Shown: positions 7,352-17,207, numbered from the stretch's first letter. The stretch: DNA of 64,000 bases from Paenibacillus eucommiae (GCF_017874215.1 NZ_JAGGLB010000001.1:372001-436000), one strand, 5' to 3'. The notes: a model not told the origin generated them from the sequence alone. Numbers and translations are program-made.

Positions 7352-9433
7352 CTACTGGTCTAATCGTCTGTGAAACACTCTCATGCTGAGCGCAGGAATG
7401 CTGCCTTCAACGAGAAAACGCTTGTCAACGCTGCTGACACTTTTGACGATTTTGACCCTGTCTACGCTGTCTACACTTTCTACACTTTCTACACTGTTGA
7501 CGATATTGCTGCTGAACACGACTTCTTTCCCCTGTGGCTCCAATCGGCTGTACGCCAGCCATTCACCACGTAGTCCCTCACCTGACAGCTCGATCGCCTC
7601 GACTTCATCCAGCGAGTTATTGACGACAGCAATCGTATGCCTGTCACTCGATTGAAAATCATACACCGCCACATGCGAGGAGTAGCTTGTAATCATAAGC
7701 GTTGGCTGCTCGCTGAAACTCTGCAAGACTTCCTGGATAACGGCGCGCCGAATCGGATTCTGCATCGCTCCATCCCCAGGGTAAGGCAAAATAAATATCC
7801 GCTCTCCCACTACCGTCATTCCCGTACATACACGATCACCCCGAGCGTTGTAAATCTGAGAGATAACTGTCGCTGCTTCTTGCTCATATTGAATATCCAG
7901 ACAAGTTCCCAGGCCCAGGTAAGGCCTCATGCGCGCTTCCTGCATGCCGGTGTATTCACGTCCGTTAGAGATTTTCTCATAGGATAGGCCCTGACGCCAT
8001 GATGCCTGTGTAATTCCACATAAAGAGCCGAGTCCCATTTCATAAAGCGTGTAGACCGCATCACCTTCCAGCAATACGCAATGACTCGCAAATAGTTCGC
8101 GGATCTTGGCTTCATCATAATTGCGCAGGACTTGTCCCGATAGCGCCACTACACCTTGTCTTTGAGGCCACTCTACCGCATAAGAGTTCGCTATGCCATA
8201 AGCAGATAGCAGACTGGACCAGAACGTCTCCTTCGGATACAACCCTTCCATCGATGCCGATGATTTCTTGCTCGTCTGCAGCGTATAGGCTGAGGTTTCA
8301 TTTACGAGCACCTGTACCCCGGCCTGGTCTTGCACATGTAGATCCATAGAAGCTACAGCTTCCAGGAAATCTTTTTCCTCGTTCAACCATCGATCATGCT
8401 GCTCTTGTGGATACATGCCATTTCCGACCATATCTATAATATTCAGCGTCACACCCCGGCTGCCCAGAAGCAGAGAGGTTTCCACCTGGTATTTCTGAAA
8501 AGTCTGCGACTTGGAATAAGACGTATACGGAACATTCTCCAGCTCGGGATACATCTCCGTATGAGCAGGAATGAAAGCAGCCGTCAAACGCGACACCGCG
8601 TTAAAATTCCACGCATACTGAATGCCGCTAGTTTCACCATACGCAGGCAAATGAGGACGAATGATCGCAGACTGACTGCCATCGAAGGCTTCGAAAAGCC
8701 CCTTCCAATCCCGTGCTTCCGCAGCATGTGTGCTCGGATCGCTTGTCATGAGGCCAATCCGTGTCTCTGGGGATACCCGATGTACGGCTTCGCCTATTTC
8801 CGCGGCTAAATCTATGATGGTTTGCCTGCAAGTATCTAGCCAGATGCGCCGATAGGCATGCGGATCTCCCGGAGCCAGCAGCCCCTGGACAAAAGCCTCC
8901 CGTTCCATCGTTTCGGTCCCAGCCTGCTTGGCAAATTCCCGCAAATGCTCCTCACAGAAGCAGCCGCCCCAGCTCAACGGAGCATGATTATGAAAGCGAA
9001 AATCATCTTCCACCCACAAAGAGTAAGGATGTAAAGTCGCATAATAGGCATACATTTCAGTTATATAACTGCGCCACTCCGGACAAAGCGGGCACACTAC
9101 TACAGATGAGCTGTTACCATACGGATCTACCATTTTGTGAAAGTTATGACCCTCTTGCGGCGTATTATCAACATCATCGTGTAGCAGCGAGTTCAGCGGG
9201 TTGATCGAAGTCCGCACACCCATTGGCTCCAATAAAACCTGAGCCCGCGCAATTGCATCCATCCAAGGCTTTGTTTCTTCTATAGTACCGTGGTTCAAAT
9301 TTAACGGATTAATAAAAAACATAACATCATCAATCCTCGCCTTACGGCAAAAATCGATCAAAGCTTGAATTCGTTCCTCTTCTCCATGACCCGGCTGCAA
9401 AGCATAACGCAGCATATAGGCGTATCCTGACAT
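7352..9433 (-). CDS. Putative glycoside hydrolase (TIM-barrel type), uncharacterised
   Basis: 693 residues, no signal peptide, so probably cytoplasmic. The N-terminal half looks like a (beta/alpha)8 barrel: DDVMFFINPLN, a Cys-rich segment with CPLCPEWR, SLWVEDDFRFHNH (acidic pair, plausible catalytic region near residue 145), GCFCEEHL and a second acidic segment around AHTEMYPELENV. The C-terminal third resembles the beta-sandwich end of family-42-like or related glycosidases. Codons near the 3' end form a 9-bp tandem repeat that encodes SVESVESVDSVD. The ATG has an AAAGGAGAG ribosome site. The promoter shares a box with the LplA operon. The exact GH family is not recognised; the hydrolase call is inferred from fold-like patterns and context. 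Confidence 0.6.
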   Translation of the reverse strand: MSGYAYMLRYALQPGHGEEERIQALIDFCRKARIDDVMFFINPLNLNHGTIEETKPWMDAIARAQVLLEPMGVRTSINPLNSLLHDDVDNTPQEGHNFHKMVDPYGNSSSVVVCPLCPEWRSYITEMYAYYATLHPYSLWVEDDFRFHNHAPLSWGGCFCEEHLREFAKQAGTETMEREAFVQGLLAPGDPHAYRRIWLDTCRQTIIDLAAEIGEAVHRVSPETRIGLMTSDPSTHAAEARDWKGLFEAFDGSQSAIIRPHLPAYGETSGIQYAWNFNAVSRLTAAFIPAHTEMYPELENVPYTSYSKSQTFQKYQVETSLLLGSRGVTLNIIDMVGNGMYPQEQHDRWLNEEKDFLEAVASMDLHVQDQAGVQVLVNETSAYTLQTSKKSSASMEGLYPKETFWSSLLSAYGIANSYAVEWPQRQGVVALSGQVLRNYDEAKIRELFASHCVLLEGDAVYTLYEMGLGSLCGITQASWRQGLSYEKISNGREYTGMQEARMRPYLGLGTCLDIQYEQEAATVISQIYNARGDRVCTGMTVVGERIFILPYPGDGAMQNPIRRAVIQEVLQSFSEQPTLMITSYSSHVAVYDFQSSDRHTIAVVNNSLDEVEAIELSGEGLRGEWLAYSRLEPQGKEVVFSSNIVNSVESVESVDSVDRVKIVKSVSSVDKRFLVEGSIPALSMRVFHRRLDQ
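7461..7496. repeat. 9-bp tandem repeat inside a coding region
   Basis: Four in-frame units (TCTACGCTG, TCTACACTT, TCTACACTT, TCTACACTG) with degenerate flanking units back to 7441. On the coding strand they specify alternating Ser-Val-Glu and Ser-Val-Asp triplets near the C-terminus of the glycosidase-like protein. Confidence 0.9.
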
Positions 9434-9477
9434 AAGTGACTCTCCTTTTTAATTCGCTGATTCGGATTCATACGAAC

Positions 9478-9527
9478 ATTATAGAGGTAACTTTGGACTA
9501 TTACTATACACATGTGTTTACATTCAT
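9478..9527 (-). promoter_or_regulatory. Promoter of the glycosidase-like gene with activator box
   Basis: TATAAT on the minus strand at 9478-9483. The box ATGAATGTAAACACATGTGTA occupies 9507-9527 and matches the box of the LplA operon in 16 of 21 positions. A GGATTGTGCA motif adjoins it upstream, resembling the motif found before the amidohydrolase and orphan binding-protein genes. Confidence 0.45.
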
Positions 9528-9600
9528 GCACAATCCTTGACAACGACTGTAAAAACATCTTTTTGTTTCTACTATACTTTTATTATTTTTTTACTACTCT

Positions 9601-10386
9601 TTATAACCTATTTTTTATAGCCAACCACAGTGTCCACGAATCTTTCTCTACAATTGGGAATGCAATATGTTCAAGTTTTTTTCCAATAAATAATACCAGC
9701 TCATCAAGCTCATTGTCCGATAATTCATGAAGAATGGAACGTCCTGTCCGTTGAAGCAAGTCTTTACTTAATGTTTCAAAATCGTCGTAAACACGTCGCG
9801 TCTCCCAGAACTGTACCTCTTTCGCTATTCTAAATCCATTAGACTCAAGTGCACTGCGAACTTTAAGGGAATCGTGTCTCCGGGATACTTCCTTTGGAAT
9901 CAAAGCAGGATACTTTTCAAAAAAATAACCCCGAATGTGATTCTCATCACCTGGCAGTATGCAATCTTCGGGGGTCCGATCTTGTACCAAACAGGCACCA
10001 TCGTTTTTCAAAATACGGTTCGCTTCTTTAAAACAACGATTCAAATCATCCAAATGATGGATTAAAGCCCTTTCCAAAACCAAATCAAATTGGTTCGCAG
10101 GCAGCTTTGAATCGTAAGCATCTCCTTGAAAAAATGCAACATTCTCTATCCCCTCACAGTTCAAGGAAGCACCTTTTAACATTTCCTCTGAAAAATCCAC
10201 ACCTGTGACATGCGATGCCCCCAAGCTAACCAAGGCTTTTGTGTAAATCCCCCCACCGCAGCCGATATCAACAACCTCTTTATTGGAGACATCGATAACT
10301 TCTTTAATGCGCGTGAGCCAGGATTCATCGGCAGTCCTTGTTGTATAGGTCAGTCTGTTTTGTTCATCGTGAAAGTTTATTGGCAT
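9601..10386 (-). CDS. SAM-dependent class I methyltransferase
   Basis: 261 residues. Motif I VVDIGCGGGIYTKAL (near residue 40) binds S-adenosylmethionine, followed by an acidic loop VTGVDFSEEML, motif II-like GDAYDSKLP and FDLVLERALIHHL. This is the UbiE/Methyltransf_11 fold. The target may be a small molecule or lipid and cannot be told. A GGGGAGC ribosome site precedes the ATG. It is transcribed alone, divergent from the glycosyltransferase gene; the 204-bp gap between them is AT-rich. Confidence 0.85.
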   Translation of the reverse strand: MPINFHDEQNRLTYTTRTADESWLTRIKEVIDVSNKEVVDIGCGGGIYTKALVSLGASHVTGVDFSEEMLKGASLNCEGIENVAFFQGDAYDSKLPANQFDLVLERALIHHLDDLNRCFKEANRILKNDGACLVQDRTPEDCILPGDENHIRGYFFEKYPALIPKEVSRRHDSLKVRSALESNGFRIAKEVQFWETRRVYDDFETLSKDLLQRTGRSILHELSDNELDELVLFIGKKLEHIAFPIVEKDSWTLWLAIKNRL

Positions 10387-10590
10387 ATAGGTCGCTCCCC
10401 TACAAAAAAAGTTCCATCAAGTGAAACTAAGTTTCATTTACATCAAGGGTAATTATAGCACACATCCATAAAATTCCAAACATATACGTATGTATTTTTT
10501 TATTGAGATGCTTTATTAAAAAAATGTGGTAAGATAAAACAAATATTTATCTAGAACAAAAATTAATATGTTAAAGATAATGAGGTCGTT

Positions 10591-12117
10591 ATGGATAATA
10601 ATCAGCTGCGGACAGAAATTATGGAGTTTCACGAAAAGCCAAAAAGACTCATTTATTTTGTAATTTGGCTTGGAATCTTGTTTTACAGCTCCATTGCTAT
10701 AATGGCCGCCATACGCACAGGATGGATAACAGGCTCTATTCTGCTAATGGCTGTTTCCTTAATTGCAACAACAGCTTCATTCGCAGTAATCATTTATGTA
10801 ATTCAAAAATACTTAACGAGAAAGTGGTTCGTTCTGCTGCTCCTTGTAACCAGCCTGGGCTTACGAATCATATGGGCTGTCGGAATTGATACACCGATCA
10901 CTTCGGATTTCAGCGTAATGTATCAATCGGCCGTACAGGGAGCCTCTGGAGATTACTCATTCGCGAACAGTGAATATTATGTGAGATGGGGTTACCAGCT
11001 TGGCTTTGCTCTTTATGAATCGCTGATTTTAACCCTGTTCGGCAATCACGTGCTTGTTCTTGAATGTCTGAATTGCGTCTACCAGACGATTACAGTTTAT
11101 CTTGTATACCGCATGGCTGCTATACTGTTCGGTGAATTCGGTGGCAGGATTGCAGGAATCTTCTATGCTTTATATGTGCCCAACATATTGCTGTGTTCTA
11201 TTTTATCGAATCAGCATTTATCCATTTTATTTTTTGTGCTGGGCTGTTACCTGGGTATTAAATATCGGACAAATCGCCGCAGTTACGCTGTGATGGCAGT
11301 AGCATTATGCTTTGGCTTAGGACACATTATCCGCCCGGTAGGGTCTGTCTATCTTATGTGCTTCATCGCTTTCCTCGTCATCTCTGAATGGAGGGCATCG
11401 GGGCTTGCCTGGTCTCGCTTCTGGATTCTGACCCGCAAGCTAATCAGCTTAATTGCAGTCTATTTCCTATTCCTGCAGGCTGTTAATCTGGCTTTGATCG
11501 GGTCTGGCATCTCTGACCTGCCCTTGGGAAGCCGTGAGCCTTATTGGAAGTTCATGGTTGGACTGAATGCGGAGTCGCATGGATTCTGGTCTGATGCGGA
11601 TGCCCGTTATGTCGTGCAATACTCCATTGGTGAAGAGCGCAATCAGGCTGAGCTGGCTTTAATCAAGGAGCGTATAGAAAATCCGGTAAAGCTAACTTGG
11701 CTGTTCATACGCAAATTTGCAATTATGTGGGGAGGTGAGGACGCAGCGGCCAGTTGGAGCTTGGAGGGGCTAAATTTGCCTGGATGGGAACGAGTGTTGA
11801 CGATTATTGAGCGGTGCCAATATATTGTAATCGCTGTATGCGGAACACTAACGTTGCTGCAGCTGCTGAGAAATCAGCGGTCCAAGGAAAAGAAAGAATA
11901 TGAAGGGCTGCCTTCAACGCTTATTCTGCCTTTGCTTCTTCTCTTTTGTTATGCGTCATTGCACCTGTTCATTGAGATTCAAATTCGCTACAGACTGGAT
12001 ATCATGCCTCATTTTATTGTTTTGGCGGGTGCGGGTGGCCGGTATTTAATGGTTAATTGGTGGAAGAAGAGCAGTCAAGAAAACCACCAAGCGAAAAAGC
12101 AATCGCAAGGTGGTTAA
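10591..12117 (+). CDS. GT-C membrane glycosyltransferase, ArnT/PMT-like
   Basis: 508 residues with about a dozen hydrophobic segments. The first periplasm-facing loop carries the acidic signature (IDTPITSDFSVMYQSA), as in dolichyl- or undecaprenyl-phosphate-mannose type GT-C enzymes (glycosyltransferase family 39 style), and TM blocks such as LECLNCVYQTITVYLVYRM follow. It probably transfers a sugar from a polyprenyl-phosphate carrier to a surface polymer. GAGGTCGTT precedes the ATG. The last codons (HQAKKQSQGG) are encoded inside the hairpin that terminates the convergent permease operon, so the C-terminus and a terminator overlap. Confidence 0.8.
   Translation: MDNNQLRTEIMEFHEKPKRLIYFVIWLGILFYSSIAIMAAIRTGWITGSILLMAVSLIATTASFAVIIYVIQKYLTRKWFVLLLLVTSLGLRIIWAVGIDTPITSDFSVMYQSAVQGASGDYSFANSEYYVRWGYQLGFALYESLILTLFGNHVLVLECLNCVYQTITVYLVYRMAAILFGEFGGRIAGIFYALYVPNILLCSILSNQHLSILFFVLGCYLGIKYRTNRRSYAVMAVALCFGLGHIIRPVGSVYLMCFIAFLVISEWRASGLAWSRFWILTRKLISLIAVYFLFLQAVNLALIGSGISDLPLGSREPYWKFMVGLNAESHGFWSDADARYVVQYSIGEERNQAELALIKERIENPVKLTWLFIRKFAIMWGGEDAAASWSLEGLNLPGWERVLTIIERCQYIVIAVCGTLTLLQLLRNQRSKEKKEYEGLPSTLILPLLLLFCYASLHLFIEIQIRYRLDIMPHFIVLAGAGGRYLMVNWWKKSSQENHQAKKQSQGG
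12082..12115 (-). terminator. Recurrent hairpin terminator, copy A
   Basis: On the minus strand AACCACC pairs with GGTGGTT, with an inner TTGCGA/TCGCTT stem, followed by TTTCTTG. It lies 10 bp past the stop of the MalG-type permease and overlaps the 3' end of the convergent glycosyltransferase gene. It belongs to a hairpin family also seen near 20.5, 21.2, 39.95, 42.4 and 60.8 kb. Confidence 0.8.
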
Positions 12118-12124
12118 CCATTTA

Positions 12125-12964
12125 TTATCCTTTAACCGATCCCTCGGTTAGTCCTGAAATAAATTGCTTTTGCATAAGCAGATATAACAAAAATATAGGG
12201 AATGAAGCCAGCACCACCAGAGCAAAAATGTCCTCCCAATTGGTACTGTACTGGCCAACAGCGCGAAAAATCCCCGTAGTTACTGTATAACCCTTGGTCG
12301 AGCCCAAAATAATAAGAGGATTGATAAAATCATTCCAAATCCACAAGCTAAGAAAGATGACACAAGAAGCAGTGGCAGGACGCAGAAGCGGAAAAATAAT
12401 CCGCCAAAATATCGTGAAATGACTAGCCCCATCCATCCGTGCCGACTCGTCCAGCTCCTTGGATATCGTGCGGATATGTCCGACGTAAATAAATACAGTG
12501 AACGGGACATAGAACCCGATATTGTAGAGAATAAGCCCCTGCGGAGTAAACATGAGCCCAAACTTCGCCAGCACCTGCACGAGCGGGATCAAAATAACCT
12601 GCGGCGGGATCATAAGACCTGACAGCAGAATCAAATACGAAACGGATAAAAACTTGTTTTTATTCCGGGCAAAAACAAACGACATCATCGAACAAATAAA
12701 AATGAGCAAAATAACGGAAACCACTGTGATGAAAATCGAAGTTTGATAAGCTTTGAAAATATTAAAGGAAGACGTTATCGCCGACCGGCTGAAATTATCG
12801 AGTGTGAAACGGCCGAGCGGCAGCGATAAGGGATTACTGAGAATATCGGCCCTCGTTTTAAAAGCATTGACCAGTGCAATATAGAACGGAATCAGAAGAA
12901 CGAGCGAGAGCGCCAGCAAAAAAACGTGCCGAATGGCTTCCAGCCTGTTGGTTGCCGCATTCAT
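12125..12964 (-). CDS. Carbohydrate ABC transporter permease, MalG-type
   Basis: 279 residues, six spans. The EAA loop is ELDESARMDGASHFTIFWRIIFP, and the protein ends GLTEGSVKG as in MalG-type permeases. Its ATG overlaps the TGA of the MalF-type gene (ATGA), indicating translational coupling and an equimolar heterodimer. It is the last gene of the binding protein-MalF-MalG operon and is followed by a recurrent hairpin terminator. The substrate is unknown; the divergent kinase/regulator pair probably governs its expression. Confidence 0.9.
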   Translation of the reverse strand: MNAATNRLEAIRHVFLLALSLVLLIPFYIALVNAFKTRADILSNPLSLPLGRFTLDNFSRSAITSSFNIFKAYQTSIFITVVSVILLIFICSMMSFVFARNKNKFLSVSYLILLSGLMIPPQVILIPLVQVLAKFGLMFTPQGLILYNIGFYVPFTVFIYVGHIRTISKELDESARMDGASHFTIFWRIIFPLLRPATASCVIFLSLWIWNDFINPLIILGSTKGYTVTTGIFRAVGQYSTNWEDIFALVVLASFPIFLLYLLMQKQFISGLTEGSVKG

Positions 12965-13863
12965 AATATGCGCTCCTCCCTTCTTCGTAGAAAGACAGTC
13001 AATGAAATAGCCAGAATACCTACCAGGACTAACATGTATACGGCCAAGCTGGATGAGTAGCTCAACCGGTTGGCACTGAATCCGACGCGTACGACTTGAT
13101 AGGCTATCGTTTCAGTAGCGCGTGCCGGCCCGCCATAAGTTAACACGGCAACCAAATCGTATTCCCGCATCATGCCAGTGAACATAAACACGACGCTCAT
13201 AGTTAACGCGGGAGCCAGCATCGGGAAAGTTACGTTCGTAAACTGCTGCCACCTTGAAGCTCCGTCGATATTGGCGGCATCGTACAATTCCCCCGGCACG
13301 GTCTGAAGACCAGCCAGGTAAATCACAATAACGAACCCTGTGTTTTGCCAAATTGCCAAGCACGTAATCGTAATAACGCCAAGCTGTGGATCACCCAGAA
13401 ATTCAATGCGTTCGAGACTCAGATGCTCCAGCAAATTATTCAACAAACCGTTATAGCTCAAAATACTTTTCCAAATAAAACCTACAGCGACAGGGCTGAT
13501 CAGCAGCGGGAAGAAAAATACCGAACGGTAGAAGTTGGTCATTCTTCCTTTTTTATTCAGTAATACAGCAAACAAAATACCGAGTACATTGACACAAAAA
13601 GTCGCGGTTATCGAAATAAACAGGGTCACTTTTAACGCACGGCCAAAATCCTTATCATGCAGCGCTTCGATATAATTTTCCAGACCCACATACTGATACA
13701 CACGGTCAATCCCATTCCAATTGAAGAAAGAATAATAAAACAGCAATAAAATCGGAATGAGCAAAAATAAGAAATAAATGATATAGCCTGGTGCAAACAT
13801 CCATATATAGGACCAATTATAGGCATAGGACTGATTCCTTATTTTCTTCAACTCTGTCACCAC
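12961..13863 (-). CDS. Carbohydrate ABC transporter permease, MalF-type
   Basis: 300 residues, six spans, with the EAA loop YDAANIDGASRWQQFTNVTFP. Translation starts at GTG codons behind AAGAGGG; no better ATG exists before the first membrane span. It overlaps the downstream permease by four bases. It forms the import channel with the MalG-type subunit for the binding protein encoded 38 bp upstream. Confidence 0.88.
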   Translation of the reverse strand: MVTELKKIRNQSYAYNWSYIWMFAPGYIIYFLFLLIPILLLFYYSFFNWNGIDRVYQYVGLENYIEALHDKDFGRALKVTLFISITATFCVNVLGILFAVLLNKKGRMTNFYRSVFFFPLLISPVAVGFIWKSILSYNGLLNNLLEHLSLERIEFLGDPQLGVITITCLAIWQNTGFVIVIYLAGLQTVPGELYDAANIDGASRWQQFTNVTFPMLAPALTMSVVFMFTGMMREYDLVAVLTYGGPARATETIAYQVVRVGFSANRLSYSSSLAVYMLVLVGILAISLTVFLRRREERIL

Positions 13864-13901
13864 CCTCTTGCAGTTGTCCTTGATGCCCTATAGCTGCTGC
13901 T

Positions 13902-15206
13902 TTATTTTTCGTTCTTATCCCAATATTCATCCAGGGACTGCATTTCTTTGGCGACATCCGCATTGCCGAGCAAAATGTTCTGGGCTACTTTGTCATACTG
14001 ATTCTGAAGTCCGGATACAGGAATTTTACCGGCCTTGAGGCTCCAGTGGCCTGACATTAAAGGGAAGTCCTTCAGCATTTCGGCAATTTCCAATTGAAGC
14101 GGAGACATATCCCACTGAACGGGATCCTTCAGACTTGAAAATGAGCCATCCGCCTGCAGAAAGCCTTTGAGCGCTTCCGGGTCAAGTGCTATGTACTTGG
14201 CGAACTTTAATGCTGCTTCGGGATTTTTGCTGTTTTTCGAAACGGAGTATCCGCCTACATTTTCGCCGCCCACGAGCGACTTGGAGCCATCCTTTGTCGG
14301 TGCCGGAAATACGCCTACTTCAAAATCCTTAACCGCCTTCGCTTCTGCTGCGGAGAACCAGACGCCCATCGGGTACATCGCCCCGTTGCCCTTGAGGAAT
14401 TCTTGCTCTACGGCCGCATAGTCAATGCTGAGTACACCCTTGTTGAAGTAACCTTTATTCACAAGACCCGCATAATATTGCGCAGCTTCCATCCAGCCCG
14501 GATCGCTAAATTTCACTTTATCGTCATAACGGTCGGCATACCAATTCGGTTGATCCTTATAAACTGTCGGTGAGGTCAAGAGAGACATTTGGAACCCGGA
14601 TACCCAATCCCCGGAGCCTAGAAGAGGTGTGATGCCTTTCTCCTTCAGCTTCGCGCTTACGGCCTCAAGCTCAGCCCAGGTTGTCGGCAGTGCCGTAATA
14701 CCGGCATCAGCGAACAATTTTTTGTTATAAAAAATAAAGGAATGCGGCTCTCTGATCGGCGAAATGTTGTAAAGTTTGCCATCTATGAAGTCGTTTTGGT
14801 AATTGTTGATTTTCTCGATCTCGCTATCGACTGGAATTTCCAGCAATGCATCGGCGTCTACAAACAGCTTTGTCGTCGCATTCTGAATTATATCAGGGAA
14901 ATCTCCTGCGGCAAGCAGTGTTTTCAAATAGTTGTCGGGTGTTCCCTCGTTAGCCGGAGGCTGAATTGTGGTGACCTTGATGTCGGGGTTGACCGCTTCG
15001 AACTTTTTGATAATGCCGTCATAATATTCCTTAGTCAGGTTCGGAGTGATCCACAGCTGGAACACAACCTCCTGCTTTTCACCGCCATTTTCATTGCCCG
15101 CTCCAGCTGTCCCCTGCCCATTCTTGGTCTTGCTTCCTTCGCTGCCGCATGCAGCCAAACTGATTACCAGCATGATAGCAATCAAAGTAACCATGAACTT
15201 TTTCAA
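13902..15206 (-). CDS. Extracellular solute-binding lipoprotein, family 1 (sugar)
   Basis: 434 residues. The lipoprotein signal ends LAAC with Cys20. The mature part has the typical family-1 pattern, including VTTIQPPANEGTPDNYLKTL and a C-terminal ALKFAKYIALDPEALKGFL. The start is TTG with GGGGGAAG upstream. It is the first gene of a three-gene uptake operon, divergent from the sensor kinase. It delivers an unidentified oligosaccharide to the MalF/MalG-type permeases. Confidence 0.9.
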   Translation of the reverse strand: MKKFMVTLIAIMLVISLAACGSEGSKTKNGQGTAGAGNENGGEKQEVVFQLWITPNLTKEYYDGIIKKFEAVNPDIKVTTIQPPANEGTPDNYLKTLLAAGDFPDIIQNATTKLFVDADALLEIPVDSEIEKINNYQNDFIDGKLYNISPIREPHSFIFYNKKLFADAGITALPTTWAELEAVSAKLKEKGITPLLGSGDWVSGFQMSLLTSPTVYKDQPNWYADRYDDKVKFSDPGWMEAAQYYAGLVNKGYFNKGVLSIDYAAVEQEFLKGNGAMYPMGVWFSAAEAKAVKDFEVGVFPAPTKDGSKSLVGGENVGGYSVSKNSKNPEAALKFAKYIALDPEALKGFLQADGSFSSLKDPVQWDMSPLQLEIAEMLKDFPLMSGHWSLKAGKIPVSGLQNQYDKVAQNILLGNADVAKEMQSLDEYWDKNEK

Positions 15207-15265
15207 TTGACTTCCCCCTCTATTGTCTTTAATATTTGAAGTACATTTTCATTATACCGCTGCCT

Positions 15266-15281
15266 TTAAAAGCGTTTCCAT
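15266..15281. promoter_or_regulatory. Possible catabolite-responsive (cre-like) site
   Basis: The minus strand reads ATGGAAACGCTTTTAA in the gap between the divergent binding-protein and kinase genes. It matches most of the CcpA operator core TGnAAnCGnTnnCA but not its last two bases. This is a weak call. Confidence 0.35.
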
Positions 15282-15363
15282 AGCAATTACAGTACATTTA
15301 CTGGAGGAATCAAACCCTTTGAGCGCCCTTAGGCACTTTCCTCCCGGGGAAGGAGTTGTTCAG

Positions 15364-17151
15364 ATGTTGGCAGGCTTGTATAAGCGGTATTTGGGTCGTT
15401 TTATTTTTCGCAAGCTGAATGTCGTTATTGGCTTAACGTTGCTGGCCGTTTTCATTTCACTTGGTTTACTGACCTATAATAAATTTTATCAATTGCTGGA
15501 GCGAAGAGAAGTGGAGCTGCTGAATACGAACACGGAGAAGCTGGAGCTAAACTTACTGGATATCGTCGACCGGTTCAAACGGGAAACCATCTCCATTTAT
15601 AAAGATACAGTTGTCGGCCAGACGGTAGAAACCAATCAATATTTCCTTCCAGGCAACATCCCCTCCGAGGGAAACGAGCAGCAGAAATTACTCGAAAAGC
15701 GTTATTTTTCTACCGTATTATCACTCATGCTAAGCCGTAATCCCAAAGCTGACGCCTTCCTTTTTTACCGGGTACAGGATCAAAAGCTGTTTTTACAATC
15801 CGGTCCCAAGCAGCTTCAAGTGGATGATTCTTTTAACCTGCCCTTATTTTTCTCGTCGTTTCCTCAAAATTATGAAAATCCATACCTGGGACAAGCCGGT
15901 GGACTCTTTCAACCTACAGCAAATGCTGAGGAAACATTGATCTATTTTGCCAATCCCGTATTCGATCTCAAAAGCATCCGGCCCGATCAGGTATACGGCT
16001 ACTATTTAATGATTCTCGACATGAAGTCTTTGAGCGATGCGGTGCTAGCCAAGCAGGATACGAAAAGCATGCTCACTATTAAGCATCAAGGCAAGCTGTT
16101 GTTTGAAAGCGATCCGCAAGGCGAGCGGGATAAAGATAGTAAGGGCAGCAGCCCTTATATAGAACATACGATTTCTTTAAAACAAAGCGGTCTTGAAATC
16201 ACTGGAAGCAAAAGCAAATCAGATATTCAAGCTAAGCTGGGGGACATTGCTGTTTATATTATCCTTATTCTAGGCTTCAGTTGGGTGATATGTTTTGTGG
16301 CGATTTACAGTATCCAGAACATTATCGTGAAACGGCTAAAGCTAATGACCCGACATTTCAAAAAAGTACAAATCAACCCTTTCACCGAACCAATACAGGT
16401 CCAGGGCGAAGACGAAATTAATGATTTAATGATCGGTTTTAACCGTATGACATCCGAGCTGCAGCAATTCATTAACCGCGTATATGTAGCCGATATTCAA
16501 AAAAGGGACGCCGAATTCACCGCGATGAAAATGCAAGTGCACCCGCACTTCCTGTATAACACCCTTGAATCGCTGCGTATGCAGGCAGTCATAGGGGATC
16601 AGAATCTGCTTGCGGAAAAACTGTACCGGCTTGGCATTTTGTTTCGCTGGATGCTAAGGACTGCTGACGACGTAATTCCGATTCAGGAAGAGCTGCAATA
16701 TACGGAGTATTTTTTGGATCTTTTAATGCTGGGAAAATCTAACCGTATCGCCATTCAGGTGGAGTCAGAACTGGATTTAAGCCATTGTCATATGCTCAAA
16801 TTCAGCTTTCAACCAATCATCGAGAATGCCATTCAGCATGGTGAACTGGAGAAACAGGAGCAGCCCGTGATCGCTCTTCACATTGCCCGGCAGGCGGACG
16901 TGCTTGTCATCGAGCTGTCCAACAATGGACAACCCATAAATAAGGAAGCGCGAAAGCAGCTTCAGGAAAAGCTGGAACACCCAGACTACCTGCCTCAGGA
17001 GCATCTGGGCTTGAAAAACCTCCACGAGCGAATCAAAAACTATTGCGGCAGCGAATATGGACTATTCCTTGCCCCCGTCAGAGAAAATCATGACTTTGGA
17101 GTGGTTATTAAGCTGCCTTTTGAAATGCTGAAGGGAGTTAGTGGGCGATGA
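15364..17151 (+). CDS. Sensor histidine kinase, YesM-like
   Basis: 595 residues from the ATG at 15364, which follows GGAAGGAG at a good distance; a longer frame from 15223 has no ribosome site. Membrane segments are near residues 22-42 and 295-320, flanking an extracellular sensor. A HAMP-like linker follows, then the His_kinase box MKMQVHPHFLYNTLESLRM and the HATPase motifs IIENAIQHGE and LSNNGQPI. It is transcribed divergently from a sugar transporter operon and upstream of its cognate response regulator, the usual arrangement for sensing an extracellular sugar. Confidence 0.9.
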   Translation: MLAGLYKRYLGRFIFRKLNVVIGLTLLAVFISLGLLTYNKFYQLLERREVELLNTNTEKLELNLLDIVDRFKRETISIYKDTVVGQTVETNQYFLPGNIPSEGNEQQKLLEKRYFSTVLSLMLSRNPKADAFLFYRVQDQKLFLQSGPKQLQVDDSFNLPLFFSSFPQNYENPYLGQAGGLFQPTANAEETLIYFANPVFDLKSIRPDQVYGYYLMILDMKSLSDAVLAKQDTKSMLTIKHQGKLLFESDPQGERDKDSKGSSPYIEHTISLKQSGLEITGSKSKSDIQAKLGDIAVYIILILGFSWVICFVAIYSIQNIIVKRLKLMTRHFKKVQINPFTEPIQVQGEDEINDLMIGFNRMTSELQQFINRVYVADIQKRDAEFTAMKMQVHPHFLYNTLESLRMQAVIGDQNLLAEKLYRLGILFRWMLRTADDVIPIQEELQYTEYFLDLLMLGKSNRIAIQVESELDLSHCHMLKFSFQPIIENAIQHGELEKQEQPVIALHIARQADVLVIELSNNGQPINKEARKQLQEKLEHPDYLPQEHLGLKNLHERIKNYCGSEYGLFLAPVRENHDFGVVIKLPFEMLKGVSGR

Positions 17152-17207
17152 TTAGGGAAATGAATGAAGATTGACCAATCGGCTTCTGCCGAAGGAGGGA
17201 ATGTACC

